From: an uncultured Chromatiaceae bacterium
Lineage (GTDB): Bacteria > Pseudomonadota > Gammaproteobacteria > Chromatiales > Chromatiaceae
NCBI GenBank assembly: GCA_937923175.1
Contig: CALALB010000017.1
Location: 1 to 64,000 of the forward strand
Direction: 5' to 3'
Length of the DNA stretch: 64,000 nucleotides
Position numbers and translations under genes: made by a program. The notes below the pieces were generated by a model. It was not told the origin of the DNA, ran no database searches, and was given only the letters and a program-made list of their open reading frames with translations. Each line of letters starts with the position of its first letter. Within the stretch, counting starts at the first letter, position 1. Of the stretch, positions 19,146 through 30,039 are shown in pieces.

Positions 19146-20357
19146 ATGTTCGATAAAAACCAGGTGCTCTCAGGTGGCCAGCTCAGAATCGCCATCGTGA
19201 CCGAGACCTATCCACCCGAGATCAATGGGGTGGCCAATACGATGCGTTATCTGACCACGGGCATGGCGGCGCGCGGTCACCGGGTGCAGGTCATCCGGCC
19301 ACGCCAGCCTGCAGACACCAGCTGCACCCCTGCTAGTGGTTGTGAACACCATCTGGTTCCGGGCCTGCCCATCCCAGGTTATCGCAGCCTCCGTTTTGGT
19401 CTGCCCGTCTATTGGCGGTTGCGCCGTCTCTGGAAACCTCAGCCCCCTGATCTGGTGTATATCGCTACCCAGGGTCCCTTGGGCCATGCCGCGCTTGCTG
19501 CTGCCCGTTCGCTCAAGATCACGACTGTCACCGGTTTCCATACCCATTTTCAGCGATATAGCCAGCATTATGGATTGGGGTTATTCACCCGCCAGATCGA
19601 AAAGCGGCTCAAGGATTTCCACAATCATTCCGACGCCACCCTGGTCCCCACCGAAGAGTTGCGCGCGACGCTCATGGCTGAGGGTTTTAAAAATGTCTTT
19701 GTCTTTGGGCGAGGGGTCGATACCGAACGCTTCTCACCGCATCGCCGTTCCATGGCGCTGCGGCGCTCCTGGGGATGCAGTCCCGAGGATCTGGCGGTGC
19801 TTTATGTCGGTCGCATGGCTGCGGAAAAGAATCTAGCGCTCGCCCTGGCCGGGTTTCGCGCCATCCAGCAACGGCTTCCAAGCGCCCGGTTCATCCTGGT
19901 CGGCGATGGGCCTGAGCTCGGGGCCCTCAAACAGCACAACCCCGACTTGATCTTTACGGGGGCAAGGGTAGGCGATGAATTGGCTGCCCACTACGCCTCT
20001 GGCGACCTGTTTCTGTTCCCCAGCCTTACCGAGACCTTTGGGAATGTAGTGACCGAGGCCATGGCCAGCGGCTTACCGGTCATCGCCTTCGACTATGCCG
20101 CAGCAGGTACCTATATCAAACCCTGGGTCAATGGGGTCACTGTTGGGCTTGGGGACGAGGCGGCATTCATTGCAGCCTGTGTGCAATGCGCCAGTGACCC
20201 AGCACGACTGCGCCTGATGGGGGGCGAGGCACGCCAAACGATGGAGGACAGTGGTTGGGAACGCGTGCTTGCTCGGGTGGAGGAATTGTTATACGCGGTG
20301 ATTCATCAACGGCGGACGAATCCTGCCAACGGAGTCCTGTCATGCAAGCCTGGCTAA
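19146..20357 (+). CDS. GT4-family glycosyltransferase (MgtA/SqdX-like)
   Basis: IAIVTETYPPEINGVANTMRYLTTGMAARGH, VFGRGVDTERFSP, FLFPSLTETFGNVVTEAMASGLPVIAFD. Confidence 0.9.
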   Translation: MFDKNQVLSGGQLRIAIVTETYPPEINGVANTMRYLTTGMAARGHRVQVIRPRQPADTSCTPASGCEHHLVPGLPIPGYRSLRFGLPVYWRLRRLWKPQPPDLVYIATQGPLGHAALAAARSLKITTVTGFHTHFQRYSQHYGLGLFTRQIEKRLKDFHNHSDATLVPTEELRATLMAEGFKNVFVFGRGVDTERFSPHRRSMALRRSWGCSPEDLAVLYVGRMAAEKNLALALAGFRAIQQRLPSARFILVGDGPELGALKQHNPDLIFTGARVGDELAAHYASGDLFLFPSLTETFGNVVTEAMASGLPVIAFDYAAAGTYIKPWVNGVTVGLGDEAAFIAACVQCASDPARLRLMGGEARQTMEDSGWERVLARVEELLYAVIHQRRTNPANGVLSCKPG

Positions 20358-20866
20358 GACATCTGAATGATCTCGAGGTCAGCGTCTGTCGGGCATGGAG
20401 CCGATCTGGGCGGCATCGCTGGGTTCATCGCCCCTTTGCGATCGCCAGTCGCCTCGGCGATGGTATCTTCTGGTATAGCCTCATGGCGGCCTTGCCGCTG
20501 GTTTATGGCTTGACCGGACTCCAAGCAAGCCTGCATATGCTGATGACCGGCGGTCTTGCCCTACTGCTGTATAAATTGCTCAAGGGTGCAACCCGCCGGG
20601 CCCGCCCCTGCGACCAGGTGCATGATATCACTGCCCTGGTACCGCCGCTCGATCGATATAGCTTTCCGTCCGGACATACCCTGCACGCCGTGGCCTTTTC
20701 TACTGTCGCCCTCTCTTACTTCCCTGGGCTTGGTTGGATACTCATCCCCCTGACCACCCTGATCGCCCTGTCGCGCATCATTTTAGGATTGCATTATCCG
20801 AGCGATGTCCTTATGGGCATTCTGATCGGATTGGCCTTGGGATATAGCAGCATCCTGTTTGTCTAG
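20342..20866 (+). CDS. PAP2 family phosphatase
   Basis: KGATRRARPCDQ, YSFPSGHTLHA, SRIILGLHYPSDVLMG phosphatase motifs; start overlaps the GT stop. Confidence 0.9.
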   Translation: MQAWLRHLNDLEVSVCRAWSRSGRHRWVHRPFAIASRLGDGIFWYSLMAALPLVYGLTGLQASLHMLMTGGLALLLYKLLKGATRRARPCDQVHDITALVPPLDRYSFPSGHTLHAVAFSTVALSYFPGLGWILIPLTTLIALSRIILGLHYPSDVLMGILIGLALGYSSILFV

Positions 20867-21011
20867 AATCCTGCTTACGCCGGAATGACCGCCCTGGTTG
20901 ATCCTACCAAGGGAGTCTGAACAGGCAAGCCTGGCCGAGGCAGCCGAACAGGGAAGCCGTCCCGGCGGCCAAGGCCGACGCCTAGTGGATTCCGGCTGGC
21001 GCCGCAATGAC
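20866..21011. repeat. REP-like element pair (gaatcctgcttacgccggaatgac / gtggattccggctggcgccgcaatgac)
   Basis: Variants of the dispersed ATTCCGGCN(T/G)GCGCCGGAATGAC palindromic family. Confidence 0.6.
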
Positions 21012-21111
21012 AGGTCTCTCGCCCGATTCTCTAAACCACTTGCCCGGCACTGCCCAAGGTTCTCGTCAAGCCTCGTAGAAGCGCCAGGCACCCCCAGCCT
21101 CGGGCCTAGGC

Positions 21112-23211
21112 TTACTCGTCGGGACCCACTGCCTTCATACTCAGGCGGATACGTCCCTGCTTATCGATCTCGAGGACCTTGACCCGCACGACATCGCCCT
21201 CCTTGAGCTTGTCGCTCACCGATTGGACGCGTTCGTCCGAGATCTGGGAGATATGCACCAGGCCATCGCGTCCCGGCAGGATGGTGACAAAGGCGCCAAA
21301 CTCCATCAGGCGCGAGACCCGACCCTCATAGACCTTGCCGACCTCGACATCGGCAGTGATCAGCTGGATGCGCCGCTTGGCCTCCTCGCCAGCTGCTTTA
21401 ACAACCGAGAAGATCTTGATCAGGCCATCGTCGCTGATATCGATGGTGGCCCCCGTCTCCTCGGTGATAGCGCGGATGACCGAGCCGCCCTTGCCGATGA
21501 CATCGCGGATCTTTTCGGGGTGGATGCGAAACTCGATGATCCTTGGGGCATGCTCGGACATCTCTGGGCGATGCGAGGGCATCACCTTGTTCATCTCGCC
21601 GAGGATATACAGCCGCGCCTCGCGCGCCTGGGCAAGGGCAATCTCCATGATCTCTTTGGTGATCCCCTCGATCTTGATGTCCATCTGCAGGGCATTGACC
21701 CCGGCAGCGGTGCCAGCCACCTTGAAATCCATATCCCCGAGATGATCCTCATCGCCCATGATGTCGGTGAGCACCGCGAAACGATCGCCTTCCTTGATCA
21801 GACCCATGGCGACGCCTGCGACCGGCGCCTTGATCGGCACACCGGCATCCATCAGGGCGAGACTGGTTCCGCACACGCTGGCCATCGAGCTTGAACCGTT
21901 CGACTCAGTGATCTCGGAGACCACCCGTACCGAATAGGGAAACTCCTCGATGCTCGGCATCACCGCCAGGACGCCGCGTTTCGCCAAGCGTCCATGCCCG
22001 ATCTCGCGGCGCTTGGGACTACCGACCCGGCCGATCTCGCCGACGCAAAAGGGCGGGAAGTTGTAATGGAGCATGAAGTGTTCTTTACGCTCGCCTTCAA
22101 GGGCGTCGATGATCTGCGAATCGCGCTCGGTGCCAAGGGTGGTGACCACCAGGGCCTGGGTCTCGCCGCGCGTGAACAACGCCGACCCATGGGTCCGTGG
22201 CAAGACGCTGGTGCGAATGCTGATCGGGCGCACGGTCTTGTTGTCCCGTCCATCGATCCGGGGCTGACCGGCCAGGATGGCCTGGCGCACTGTACGCGCC
22301 TCCAGCTCCTCGATCACCTGGCGCACCTGAGCCTCGGACCAGGTCGGGGTCTCACCACTGCAGAGCTGCTCGATGATAGCAGCGCGGGCGGCCTCAAGCG
22401 CCGCATAGCGGACCTGTTTTTCCTTGATCCGATAGGCCGAAGCGATGGATTCGGCGCCGATCTCGTTGACTGCCTGGACCAAGGCCGGATCGATGACATG
22501 AGGCGTCCAGGGGATAGGCGGTTTGGCCACCTCGGCGGCAAGCTCACGGATCGCCTGGATGACGACCTGCATCTGCTCGTGACCAAACATCACCGCCCCG
22601 AGCATGACCTCCTCGGACAGCTCGCGCGCCTCGGATTCAACCATCAGGACCGCCTTATCCGTACCGGCGACCACGAGATCCAGATCCGAATCCGGATTGA
22701 GCCCCACCATCGGCGGGTTTAGGATATATTGACCGTCTTTATAACCGACCCGCGCCGCGCCGATTGGCCCATTGAATGGCACCCCTGAGATCATCAGGGC
22801 CGCCGAGGCGCCGATCATGGCGGGAACTTCGGGATTGACCGCTGGATTCAATGACTTGACCGTGGCGATGATCTGCACCTCGTGGCAGAATCCCTTGGCA
22901 AACAGGGGACGCAGTGGACGATCGATCAGACGTGCGGCTAGGATCTCGCCCTCGCTTGGGCGGCCTTCGCGTCGGAAAAAACCGCCGGGGATCCGTCCAG
23001 CGGCATAGGTCTTTTCCTGATATTCCACGGTCAGCGGTAAAAAGTCGCGTTCGCTGCCCGGACGTTTGTCAACCACGACCGTCACCAGGACCACGGTATC
23101 GTCCATATTGACCATAACGGCACCATCCGCCTGGCGCGCAATCTCGCCGGTCTCCAGCCTGACGGTCTGGCTTCCGTATTTGAACTCTTTAACAATGGGC
23201 TTGGGGATCAC
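21112..23211 (-). CDS. pnp: polyribonucleotide nucleotidyltransferase
   Basis: Full-length PNPase with RNase PH domains, KH ([39 protein letters not shown]) and S1. Confidence 0.97.
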   Translation of the reverse strand: MIPKPIVKEFKYGSQTVRLETGEIARQADGAVMVNMDDTVVLVTVVVDKRPGSERDFLPLTVEYQEKTYAAGRIPGGFFRREGRPSEGEILAARLIDRPLRPLFAKGFCHEVQIIATVKSLNPAVNPEVPAMIGASAALMISGVPFNGPIGAARVGYKDGQYILNPPMVGLNPDSDLDLVVAGTDKAVLMVESEARELSEEVMLGAVMFGHEQMQVVIQAIRELAAEVAKPPIPWTPHVIDPALVQAVNEIGAESIASAYRIKEKQVRYAALEAARAAIIEQLCSGETPTWSEAQVRQVIEELEARTVRQAILAGQPRIDGRDNKTVRPISIRTSVLPRTHGSALFTRGETQALVVTTLGTERDSQIIDALEGERKEHFMLHYNFPPFCVGEIGRVGSPKRREIGHGRLAKRGVLAVMPSIEEFPYSVRVVSEITESNGSSSMASVCGTSLALMDAGVPIKAPVAGVAMGLIKEGDRFAVLTDIMGDEDHLGDMDFKVAGTAAGVNALQMDIKIEGITKEIMEIALAQAREARLYILGEMNKVMPSHRPEMSEHAPRIIEFRIHPEKIRDVIGKGGSVIRAITEETGATIDISDDGLIKIFSVVKAAGEEAKRRIQLITADVEVGKVYEGRVSRLMEFGAFVTILPGRDGLVHISQISDERVQSVSDKLKEGDVVRVKVLEIDKQGRIRLSMKAVGPDE

Positions 23212-23273
23212 AGATGACTCCTCGGCTTAGTGCGGGCCAGCCAGTCGGGTACGTCCAGCCTGCCCTCAAGCGT

Positions 23274-23543
23274 TCAGCGACGCAGACCTAGGCGGGCGAT
23301 GAGCTCGCGATAGCGATCAAGATCCTTGCGTTTGAGATAATCGAGCAGTTTGCGCCGCGCATTGACCATGCGCACCAGGCCGCGCCGCGAGTGATGATCC
23401 TGGGCATGGATCTTGAAGTGTTCAGTCAGCTGCTGAATACGCGCCGTCAGCAAGGCGACCTGAACCTCGGGCGAGCCAGTATCGCGTTCGCCGCGTGCAT
23501 ATTCATCGATAATCTTCTTTTTGTCGGCAGCGGTCATCGTCAT
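23274..23543 (-). CDS. rpsO: 30S ribosomal protein S15
   Basis: [76 protein letters not shown]. Confidence 0.97.
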   Translation of the reverse strand: MTMTAADKKKIIDEYARGERDTGSPEVQVALLTARIQQLTEHFKIHAQDHHSRRGLVRMVNARRKLLDYLKRKDLDRYRELIARLGLRR

Positions 23544-23619
23544 TGGTTGTTTCTCCGATTGTTCGCTTTGAACTCAAATTGCACCGCCCTCAAGGGCAGT
23601 GGCCCATGCGGTTGATCGA

Positions 23620-23648
23620 GATGCCAGGATGACCCTCATCCTGGCATC
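23620..23648 (-). promoter_or_regulatory. perfect 13-bp-stem, 3-nt-loop hairpin in the rpsO leader
   Basis: gatgccaggatga-ccc-tcatcctggcatc. Confidence 0.75.
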
Positions 23649-23694
23649 GGACTCGCCCCCAACAATGACCTCAGGGGCGGGTTGGCACTGCTCT

Positions 23695-23739
23695 CCCTAG
23701 CTGCGCACGAACAGGATTGACCGAAAACACCAGCTAGGG
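23695..23739 (-). promoter_or_regulatory. 9-bp inverted repeat (ccctagctg / cagctaggg) spanning the truB-rpsO intergenic start
   Basis: Perfect arms at 23695-23703 and 23731-23739; overlaps a competing ACCAG/CTGGT hairpin followed by GTTTT on the minus strand. Confidence 0.65.
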
Positions 23740-23743
23740 CTGG

Positions 23744-24658
23744 TCACAATAGACGCCTCGGTTGAACCCGGCCATCGCTGCCGATCTCGCCGACGCCAAT
23801 AAATCGCGCGTTTGGATCATATAAGCGGACCCAACCCTCGGTAGGGGCTCGAGGCACGAGTACTGCCTGTCCCTGCTGTAGATAAAAGGCAGCATCAGGT
23901 GGCAGCCTGAGCGCTGGGTAGTGCTCGAGCGCACTGTCAAGCGGCCGGAGCAACGCGTCGAGGGCGCTGAGATCGCCGTTTTCGGCAAGCATGGCCAACT
24001 GCTCGCTGGCGATAAAGGTCGATTGGGGCTCGACATAGGGCCCGACCCCCGTCCGGCGCAGGGCACTGACATGGGCGCCACAGCCCAGCGCCTGACCAAT
24101 GTCCTCGGCGAGGGTGCGCACATAGGTCCCCTTGGAACAGTGCACCTCGATCTCGATCTCGGGCAGGGCAAATGCCACGAGGGTCAGCGCATAGATATGG
24201 ATTCGGCGCGGTTGACGATCGACCTCGATCCCCTGGCGGGCCAGCCGGTAGAGGCGCTCGCCCCGATGCTTGACCGCCGAATACATCGGTGGCCGTTGGT
24301 CAAGCGGTCCAACAAAGCGCGCCAATAGGTTGCGGACCTGATCCTCGGCGAGGTTGTCAACCGGCGCTGTTGCCACGACCTCACCCTCGGCATCGCCGGT
24401 GGTTGTATTGATCCCCAACCGGATGCGCACCCGATAACGTTTATCGGCATCGAGCAAAAAGGCCGAGAACTTGGTCGAATCGCCCAGGCAGCAGGGCAAA
24501 AGACCTGTGGCCAAGGGGTCGAGGCTACCGGTATGACCGGCCTTGCGCGCGCGATAATAATGCTTGACGCGTTGGAGCGCCTCATTTGAGGTCAGACCCG
24601 GCGGCTTGTCCAGCAACAGAATCCCGGTGACCGGGCGTCCAGGGGCGCGGCTTCTCAT
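23744..24658 (-). CDS. truB: tRNA pseudouridine(55) synthase
   Basis: [57 protein letters not shown] at 24658 preferred over the long ORF start. Confidence 0.95.
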   Translation of the reverse strand: MRSRAPGRPVTGILLLDKPPGLTSNEALQRVKHYYRARKAGHTGSLDPLATGLLPCCLGDSTKFSAFLLDADKRYRVRIRLGINTTTGDAEGEVVATAPVDNLAEDQVRNLLARFVGPLDQRPPMYSAVKHRGERLYRLARQGIEVDRQPRRIHIYALTLVAFALPEIEIEVHCSKGTYVRTLAEDIGQALGCGAHVSALRRTGVGPYVEPQSTFIASEQLAMLAENGDLSALDALLRPLDSALEHYPALRLPPDAAFYLQQGQAVLVPRAPTEGWVRLYDPNARFIGVGEIGSDGRVQPRRLL

Positions 24659-24659
24659 T

Positions 24660-25043
24660 CTAGCCCTCCTCCCGATCCCGGGCCCGATCCTGATTGACTG
24701 CCTGGTCGATAAGCGAGACCAGACGCTCGCCGCGGGCAATCGACTCATCATGGACAAAATGGAGCTGGGGGATGACGCGCAAACGGATCTCTTGGGAGAG
24801 CCGACGGCGCAGGAATCCTGCAAGACGTCCGTTCAACAGACGCTCCTGTTCCTTGGCACCCTCGTCATCGGGGAAACAGGTGAAATAGACCGAGGCCAAG
24901 GCCAGATCCCGGCTGACCCGCACCTCATGGATCGTCAGGTTGGCCAGGCGGGGGTCCTTGACCTCATGGCGGATCAATAGCGCCAGCACGCGCCGAAGCT
25001 CAGCGCCGATCCGCTCGGTTCGTTCGAAGGACTGCTTGTTCAC
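24660..25043 (-). CDS. rbfA: ribosome-binding factor A
   Basis: [48 protein letters not shown]. Confidence 0.95.
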   Translation of the reverse strand: MNKQSFERTERIGAELRRVLALLIRHEVKDPRLANLTIHEVRVSRDLALASVYFTCFPDDEGAKEQERLLNGRLAGFLRRRLSQEIRLRVIPQLHFVHDESIARGERLVSLIDQAVNQDRARDREEG

Positions 25044-27778
25044 AGGACACGCGCCCGTTCTGTGCGCTCAAAGACCTCAATCTGATCGCCCGGCCGGATG
25101 TCAGTATAGTTGCGCACCCCAATCCCGCACTCGAAGCCCTGCTTAACCTCATTGACATCGTCCTTGAAGCGGCGCAGCGACTCCAGCGTCCCTTGATAGA
25201 TCACGACATTGTTACGCAGGACACGGATCGGATTGTTGCGTTTGACCACACCCTCCACCACCATGCAGCCGGCCACGGTTCCAAACTTGGATGAGCGGAA
25301 AACCTCGCGCACCTCGGCCAGGCCGATAATCTCCTCGGTGACGACCGGACTCAGGAGACCGGCGATCGCCTGTTTCACAGCGTCGATCAGCTCATAGATC
25401 ACGCTGTAATAACGCAGGTCCAGCCCGCGCTCCTCAATCACCCGGCGCGCCGCAGCGTCAGCGCGCACGTTAAAGCCGAGCAAGATGGCATTGGAGGTGA
25501 CTGCGAGATTGGCATCGGATTCGGTGATCCCGCCGATACCAGAGGCGATGATCGCGACCTTGACCTCGTCGGTGCTGAGTTTCAGCAGGCTTTCCTTGAG
25601 CGCCTCCAAACTGCCCTGAACATCGGCCTTCAGGATGATGTTGACCGATTTCTGCTCACCTTCCTTGAGTTGGGTAAAGAGCTGATCGAGGCTGACCCCG
25701 CGCTGCTCTTCGAGACGGTTTTGGCGCGAACGCCTGACCCGCAGCTCAGCGACCTCGCGGGCGCGCCGCTCATCGCTGACCACGACTACCTCATCACCGG
25801 CATTGGGGGTGCCCGAGAGACCCAGGACCTGGACTGGGATCGACGGACCCGCTGCCTCAACCGAGCGGCCCGATTCATCGAACAGGGCGCGCACCCGGCC
25901 ATATTCGGTCCCCGAAATGATGATATCTCCGCGTTTTAGGGTTCCCGCCTGCACCAGGACGGTTGCGACTGGCCCACGCCCCTTATCGAGACTCGATTCG
26001 ATGATGGTCCCGCGCGCTGGACCCTCTACAGGCGCCTTGAGCTCCAGGACCTCGGCTTGAAGCAGGATAGCCTCCAGGAGCTCATCGATCCCGGCGCCGG
26101 TCTTGGCCGAGACCCTGACCATCAGGGTATCCCCGCCCCATTCCTCGGCCAGGACCTCGTGTTGGGTCAATTCCTGCATCACCCGGTCTGGATTGGCCTC
26201 ATGCTTGTCGATCTTATTGATCGCCACGATCAGGGGCACCCCAGCGGCGCGCGCATGCTGGATGGCCTCGACCGTCTGGGGCATGACCCCATCGTCAGCG
26301 GCGACGACCAGGACCACGATGTCGGTGACCTTAGCGCCGCGCGCGCGCATCGCCGAGAATGCAGCATGGCCCGGGGTATCTAGGAAGGTCACGGTGCCGC
26401 GCGGGGTCTCGACATGATAGGCACCGATATGCTGGGTAATGCCGCCAGCCTCAGCTGAGGCCACCCGGGTGCGGCGGATATAATCGAGCAGTGAGGTCTT
26501 GCCGTGATCGACATGCCCCATGATGGTGACCACCGGCGGACGCGGGTAGGCCTCGAATTGCCCCTTCTGTTCCTCGAGCTCCTCTTGGAGCGAGATCTCG
26601 GCGTCGCGTTCCTCGGCAAGGATCGCCTGATGACCCATCCCCTCGACGACCAGGATGGCGATATCCCGGTCGAGGACCTGATTGATGGTGACCATCATCC
26701 CTTGTTTGAAGAGCTCCTTGATGACCTCGGAGGCCTTGACCGACATCCGGCTGGCCAGCTCAGCGACGGTAATGGTCTCAGGGATCTCGACCTCGCGGAC
26801 CACAGGTCCAGTTGGCTTTTGAAAGGCATGCTTGTCCTGAAGCTGGGGTTTGGTCGGCTTTTTCCGGCGGCGCGGTGCGCGCTCGGTCAGGCTCGCATCC
26901 AGATCATCATAGTCGCCTGGGCCCACATCCAAGGCGCGTAAACGAATCGGCGCCACCTCTTTGTGGACAGTCTTTTTGGGCGAACGCCCCTTGTCCCTTT
27001 CGAACTCGGAATCAGCCCGCTCGCTGGTCCTTTTGATGGCCTTTTTCGGTTTGGTCGGTTCAGCGTGGCGCATCTCAGCCCGATCCTCAGGCGCAACCAG
27101 GGGCTCTGCAGGACTCGACCCGGTCTCTACGACCTCCTCCGCTTGTTGCGCCGCCTGGGGCGCGCGCTCGGCCTCGAGACGCGCCTCCTGCTCGGCACGC
27201 CGGCGCGCCTCGGCCAATTGGCGCCGTTCCTCCTCGGCCTCGCGTGCCCGCCGTTCCTCCTCTTGTTCGGCAAGACGGCGCGCCTCCTGCTCGGCACGCA
27301 GGGCCTCCAGGGCCGCGCGCCGACGCATCTCCTCGATGGTGGCTGCAGTCGAGCCAGAGTGCTCGCGCCCGCTGCGCCCAGCCTCGCTGGTCGGACGGCG
27401 GGTCTCGGCGGGAGGCTTGGCTGCTGTCTCATCGCGCTTGAGGGCGCGCTTATGGCGGACCTCGACGCTGACTGTTTTACCTCCCCGGGCAACCGGCGCT
27501 GGCCGCGAACCCGCCATACTGCGCGGCGGTGTCGCCGGCGTCACCCGTAACTCGCTGAGCGTTTTGCGTTTGACGGCAACCGGATTGACGGGTTCAAGCT
27601 CGTCTTGATCCTTGCCATGGCTGCGCCTTAGATAACCGAGCAATTGGAGCTTTTCCTTTTCCGTCAGGGTGGCGTCGGCATCGCTGGCACTGATACCCGC
27701 CTCCTTCAATTGATTCAGAAGCCGTTCAACGGGGATGCCGACTGTGGAGGCGAGTTGCTTAACCGTGACTTCACTCAT
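25040..27778 (-). CDS. infB: translation initiation factor IF-2
   Basis: [58 protein letters not shown]. Confidence 0.97.
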   Translation of the reverse strand: MSEVTVKQLASTVGIPVERLLNQLKEAGISASDADATLTEKEKLQLLGYLRRSHGKDQDELEPVNPVAVKRKTLSELRVTPATPPRSMAGSRPAPVARGGKTVSVEVRHKRALKRDETAAKPPAETRRPTSEAGRSGREHSGSTAATIEEMRRRAALEALRAEQEARRLAEQEEERRAREAEEERRQLAEARRRAEQEARLEAERAPQAAQQAEEVVETGSSPAEPLVAPEDRAEMRHAEPTKPKKAIKRTSERADSEFERDKGRSPKKTVHKEVAPIRLRALDVGPGDYDDLDASLTERAPRRRKKPTKPQLQDKHAFQKPTGPVVREVEIPETITVAELASRMSVKASEVIKELFKQGMMVTINQVLDRDIAILVVEGMGHQAILAEERDAEISLQEELEEQKGQFEAYPRPPVVTIMGHVDHGKTSLLDYIRRTRVASAEAGGITQHIGAYHVETPRGTVTFLDTPGHAAFSAMRARGAKVTDIVVLVVAADDGVMPQTVEAIQHARAAGVPLIVAINKIDKHEANPDRVMQELTQHEVLAEEWGGDTLMVRVSAKTGAGIDELLEAILLQAEVLELKAPVEGPARGTIIESSLDKGRGPVATVLVQAGTLKRGDIIISGTEYGRVRALFDESGRSVEAAGPSIPVQVLGLSGTPNAGDEVVVVSDERRAREVAELRVRRSRQNRLEEQRGVSLDQLFTQLKEGEQKSVNIILKADVQGSLEALKESLLKLSTDEVKVAIIASGIGGITESDANLAVTSNAILLGFNVRADAAARRVIEERGLDLRYYSVIYELIDAVKQAIAGLLSPVVTEEIIGLAEVREVFRSSKFGTVAGCMVVEGVVKRNNPIRVLRNNVVIYQGTLESLRRFKDDVNEVKQGFECGIGVRNYTDIRPGDQIEVFERTERARVL

Positions 27779-27797
27779 GGAATGACCTTTTTAATCT

Positions 27798-29288
27798 CTA
27801 TTCCCCGGGCGTATTCGCAAACAGCGGCGCGCGCGCCTGCATGATCAACCGGGCGGCGCGCTGCTCGTCCATCCCTTCGATCTCCATGAGATCATCCACC
27901 GCCAGGTCGGCGAGATCCTCGACAGTCTTGATGCCGCGTTCGGCGAGCATGGTGGCAAGCTGCTGATCCATATCGGCAAGGCTCATGAGTTGCTGGGCAC
28001 CGACCTCGACGACCTCCTCGGCGGCGAGCGCTTGCATCAACAAGACATCATGGGCGCGTTCGCGCATGATCCGGATTGTCTCCTCATCCAGGCCCGGGAT
28101 GGCTTGCAGCTCCTCAACCGAGACATAGGCGATATCCTCGACATCCAGAAAGCCCTCCTCCACCAGCAGCCGGGCCAAGGAGCCATCGATGCCGAGCCGC
28201 GCCTTGAATTGCTCGATCAGATATCTGGTCTCCTGATCCTTCTTGGCCGCAGCCTCCTGTTCGTTCATGACATTCAGCTCCCAGCCGGTCAAGCGGCTAG
28301 CGAGCTTGACATTCTGGCCGAGGCGCCCAATGGCCTGAGCCTGATTCTCAACCTTGACGACCACGTCCATGCTATGGGTCTCCTCATCCAGGATCACCGA
28401 GACCACCTCAGCAGGGGCCATGGCCTTCATCACAAAATGCACCGGGTTTTCGTCCCAAAGGATGATATCGACCCGTTCGCCGTTGAGCTCATTAGAAACG
28501 GCCTGAACACGTGAGCCGCGCATCCCCACGCAGGCACCCACCGGATCGATGCGGGGATCGCGGCTGCGCACCGCGATCTTGGCGCGCGAACCTGGATCAC
28601 GGGCAGCGCCCAGGATCTCGATCAGACCTTCGCCAACCTCTGGAACCTCAAGCCTGAACAATTCGATGAGCAATTCGGGCATGGTGCGGCTGACAAAGAG
28701 TTGAGGACCCCTTTGCTCGGCGCGCACGTCATAGAGATAACCGCGCAGCCGGTCGCCTGAACGCACCGATTCGCGCGGGATGAGATGGTCGCGCGGGATG
28801 ATCGCCTCGGCATTATTACCCAGATCGAGATAGACCGCCCCGCGCTCGACCTTTTTGACGATACCAGTGACTAGCTGCCCCTTGCGCGCCATGAAGGCCT
28901 CGACGACCTTGGCGCGTTCTGCCTCGCGCACCCGCTGCATGATCGCCTGCTTGGCGCTTTGCACGGCGATACGGCCGAACGATTCGGACTCGATCTCTTC
29001 CTCGATGAAATCGCCGATGCCAAGCTTGGGCTCCAGAAGCGCTGCCGCCGAGGCAGTCATCTGCCGGGCGGGCGCCTCCAATGCGTCGTCGGGGACGATT
29101 TGCCAGCGCCGGAAGGTCCGGTATTGGCCGGTCTTGCGATCGATCACAACCCGCACATCGATATCGCCGCCATGTTTCTTGCGGGTTGCCGAGGCGAGCG
29201 CCGACTCGATGGCCTCAAAGATCACGTTTTGAGGAATGTCTTTTTCGTTAGAGACGGCCTCAACGACATTCAGAATTTCTTTACTCAT
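27798..29288 (-). CDS. nusA: transcription termination/antitermination protein NusA
   Basis: [41 protein letters not shown]1/KH and C-terminal acidic repeats; ATG at 29288. Confidence 0.96.
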   Translation of the reverse strand: MSKEILNVVEAVSNEKDIPQNVIFEAIESALASATRKKHGGDIDVRVVIDRKTGQYRTFRRWQIVPDDALEAPARQMTASAAALLEPKLGIGDFIEEEIESESFGRIAVQSAKQAIMQRVREAERAKVVEAFMARKGQLVTGIVKKVERGAVYLDLGNNAEAIIPRDHLIPRESVRSGDRLRGYLYDVRAEQRGPQLFVSRTMPELLIELFRLEVPEVGEGLIEILGAARDPGSRAKIAVRSRDPRIDPVGACVGMRGSRVQAVSNELNGERVDIILWDENPVHFVMKAMAPAEVVSVILDEETHSMDVVVKVENQAQAIGRLGQNVKLASRLTGWELNVMNEQEAAAKKDQETRYLIEQFKARLGIDGSLARLLVEEGFLDVEDIAYVSVEELQAIPGLDEETIRIMRERAHDVLLMQALAAEEVVEVGAQQLMSLADMDQQLATMLAERGIKTVEDLADLAVDDLMEIEGMDEQRAARLIMQARAPLFANTPGE

Positions 29289-29358
29289 TCCACCCAATAT
29301 CCCACTCAAGGTGCGGCAGATATGCAAGAGGAGGACGGATCCCAAAACCAAAAGGTCT

Positions 29359-29820
29359 TTAGAGATCAGGGACCAGGCGCGCCGAATCGATGCTTGTCAA
29401 AGGGATCTCCCAGTCGCGCTCATCGGCCCGCAGCCTCACGCCGCCTGGCGCAACGCCCAGCAGAATCCCCTCGAGCCGGCGCCGCCCCTCGATTTTGTCG
29501 TGTAAACGCACCCGCACCCGATGACCCGCAAAACGCTCAAAATGTTCAGCGAAGACCAGGGGGCGATCAAGCCCGGGCGAGGACACCTCGAGGTCATACT
29601 GCCCGGGGATGGGGTCTTCAACATCGAGAAACCCGCTTAACTGATGGCTGACCGCAGCGCAATCATCCAGAGTGATGCCCTGCGCGCGATCGATATAGAC
29701 CCGTAAACGGGTGGTACCGCGGGTCCTGAGGTACTCAACACCCACCAGCTCGTAGCCCATGGCTTCGACCACCCCTCGTACCAGGCATGTCAGTTGGCTA
29801 TCAGCCGGCAGCATGATCAT
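29359..29820 (-). CDS. rimP: ribosome maturation factor RimP
   Basis: [71 protein letters not shown]. Confidence 0.95.
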   Translation of the reverse strand: MIMLPADSQLTCLVRGVVEAMGYELVGVEYLRTRGTTRLRVYIDRAQGITLDDCAAVSHQLSGFLDVEDPIPGQYDLEVSSPGLDRPLVFAEHFERFAGHRVRVRLHDKIEGRRRLEGILLGVAPGGVRLRADERDWEIPLTSIDSARLVPDL

Positions 29821-29828
29821 GACCTACA

Positions 29829-29853
29829 AACAAAAATTGGGCCTTCGGCCCAA
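29829..29853 (-). terminator. intrinsic terminator-like hairpin 3 (TTGGGCCGAAGGCCCAA-TTTTTG)
   Basis: 7-bp GC-rich stem and U-tract on the minus strand, ending about 8 nt before the rimP ATG. Confidence 0.7.
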
Positions 29854-29856
29854 CGC

Positions 29857-29888
29857 AAAAAACTATCCAGCCTCTTGTGACCGGCTGG
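29857..29888 (-). terminator. intrinsic terminator-like hairpin 2 (CCAGCC-N10-GGCTGG-ATAG-TTTTTT)
   Basis: Stem 29867-29888, six-T run on the minus strand at 29862-29857. Confidence 0.6.
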
Positions 29889-29906
29889 CGCATGCGCTCA
29901 GATAGC

Positions 29907-29928
29907 AAAAGACCCCATCGCGGGGCCT
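29907..29928 (-). terminator. intrinsic terminator-like hairpin 1 (GGCCCC-GCGAT-GGGGTC-TTTT)
   Basis: Stem 29911-29928 followed by TTTT on the minus strand. Confidence 0.6.
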
Positions 29929-29980
29929 TTACAAACAAGGATTGAACGCTCTTTGAACCGCCTTCCTTAGAACTACTCAA

Positions 29981-30009
29981 ACTATACGCGCAGCACCCTG
30001 TGATTGCAA
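29981..30009 (-). promoter_or_regulatory. putative sigma70 promoter for rimP-nusA-infB (TTGCAA-17-TATAGT)
   Basis: -35 TTGCAA (30009-30004) and -10 TATAGT (29986-29981), 17-nt spacer, minus strand, upstream of the three hairpins. Confidence 0.55.
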
Positions 30010-30039
30010 GGGCTGCGCATAGGCCTTGAGATCCGAACG

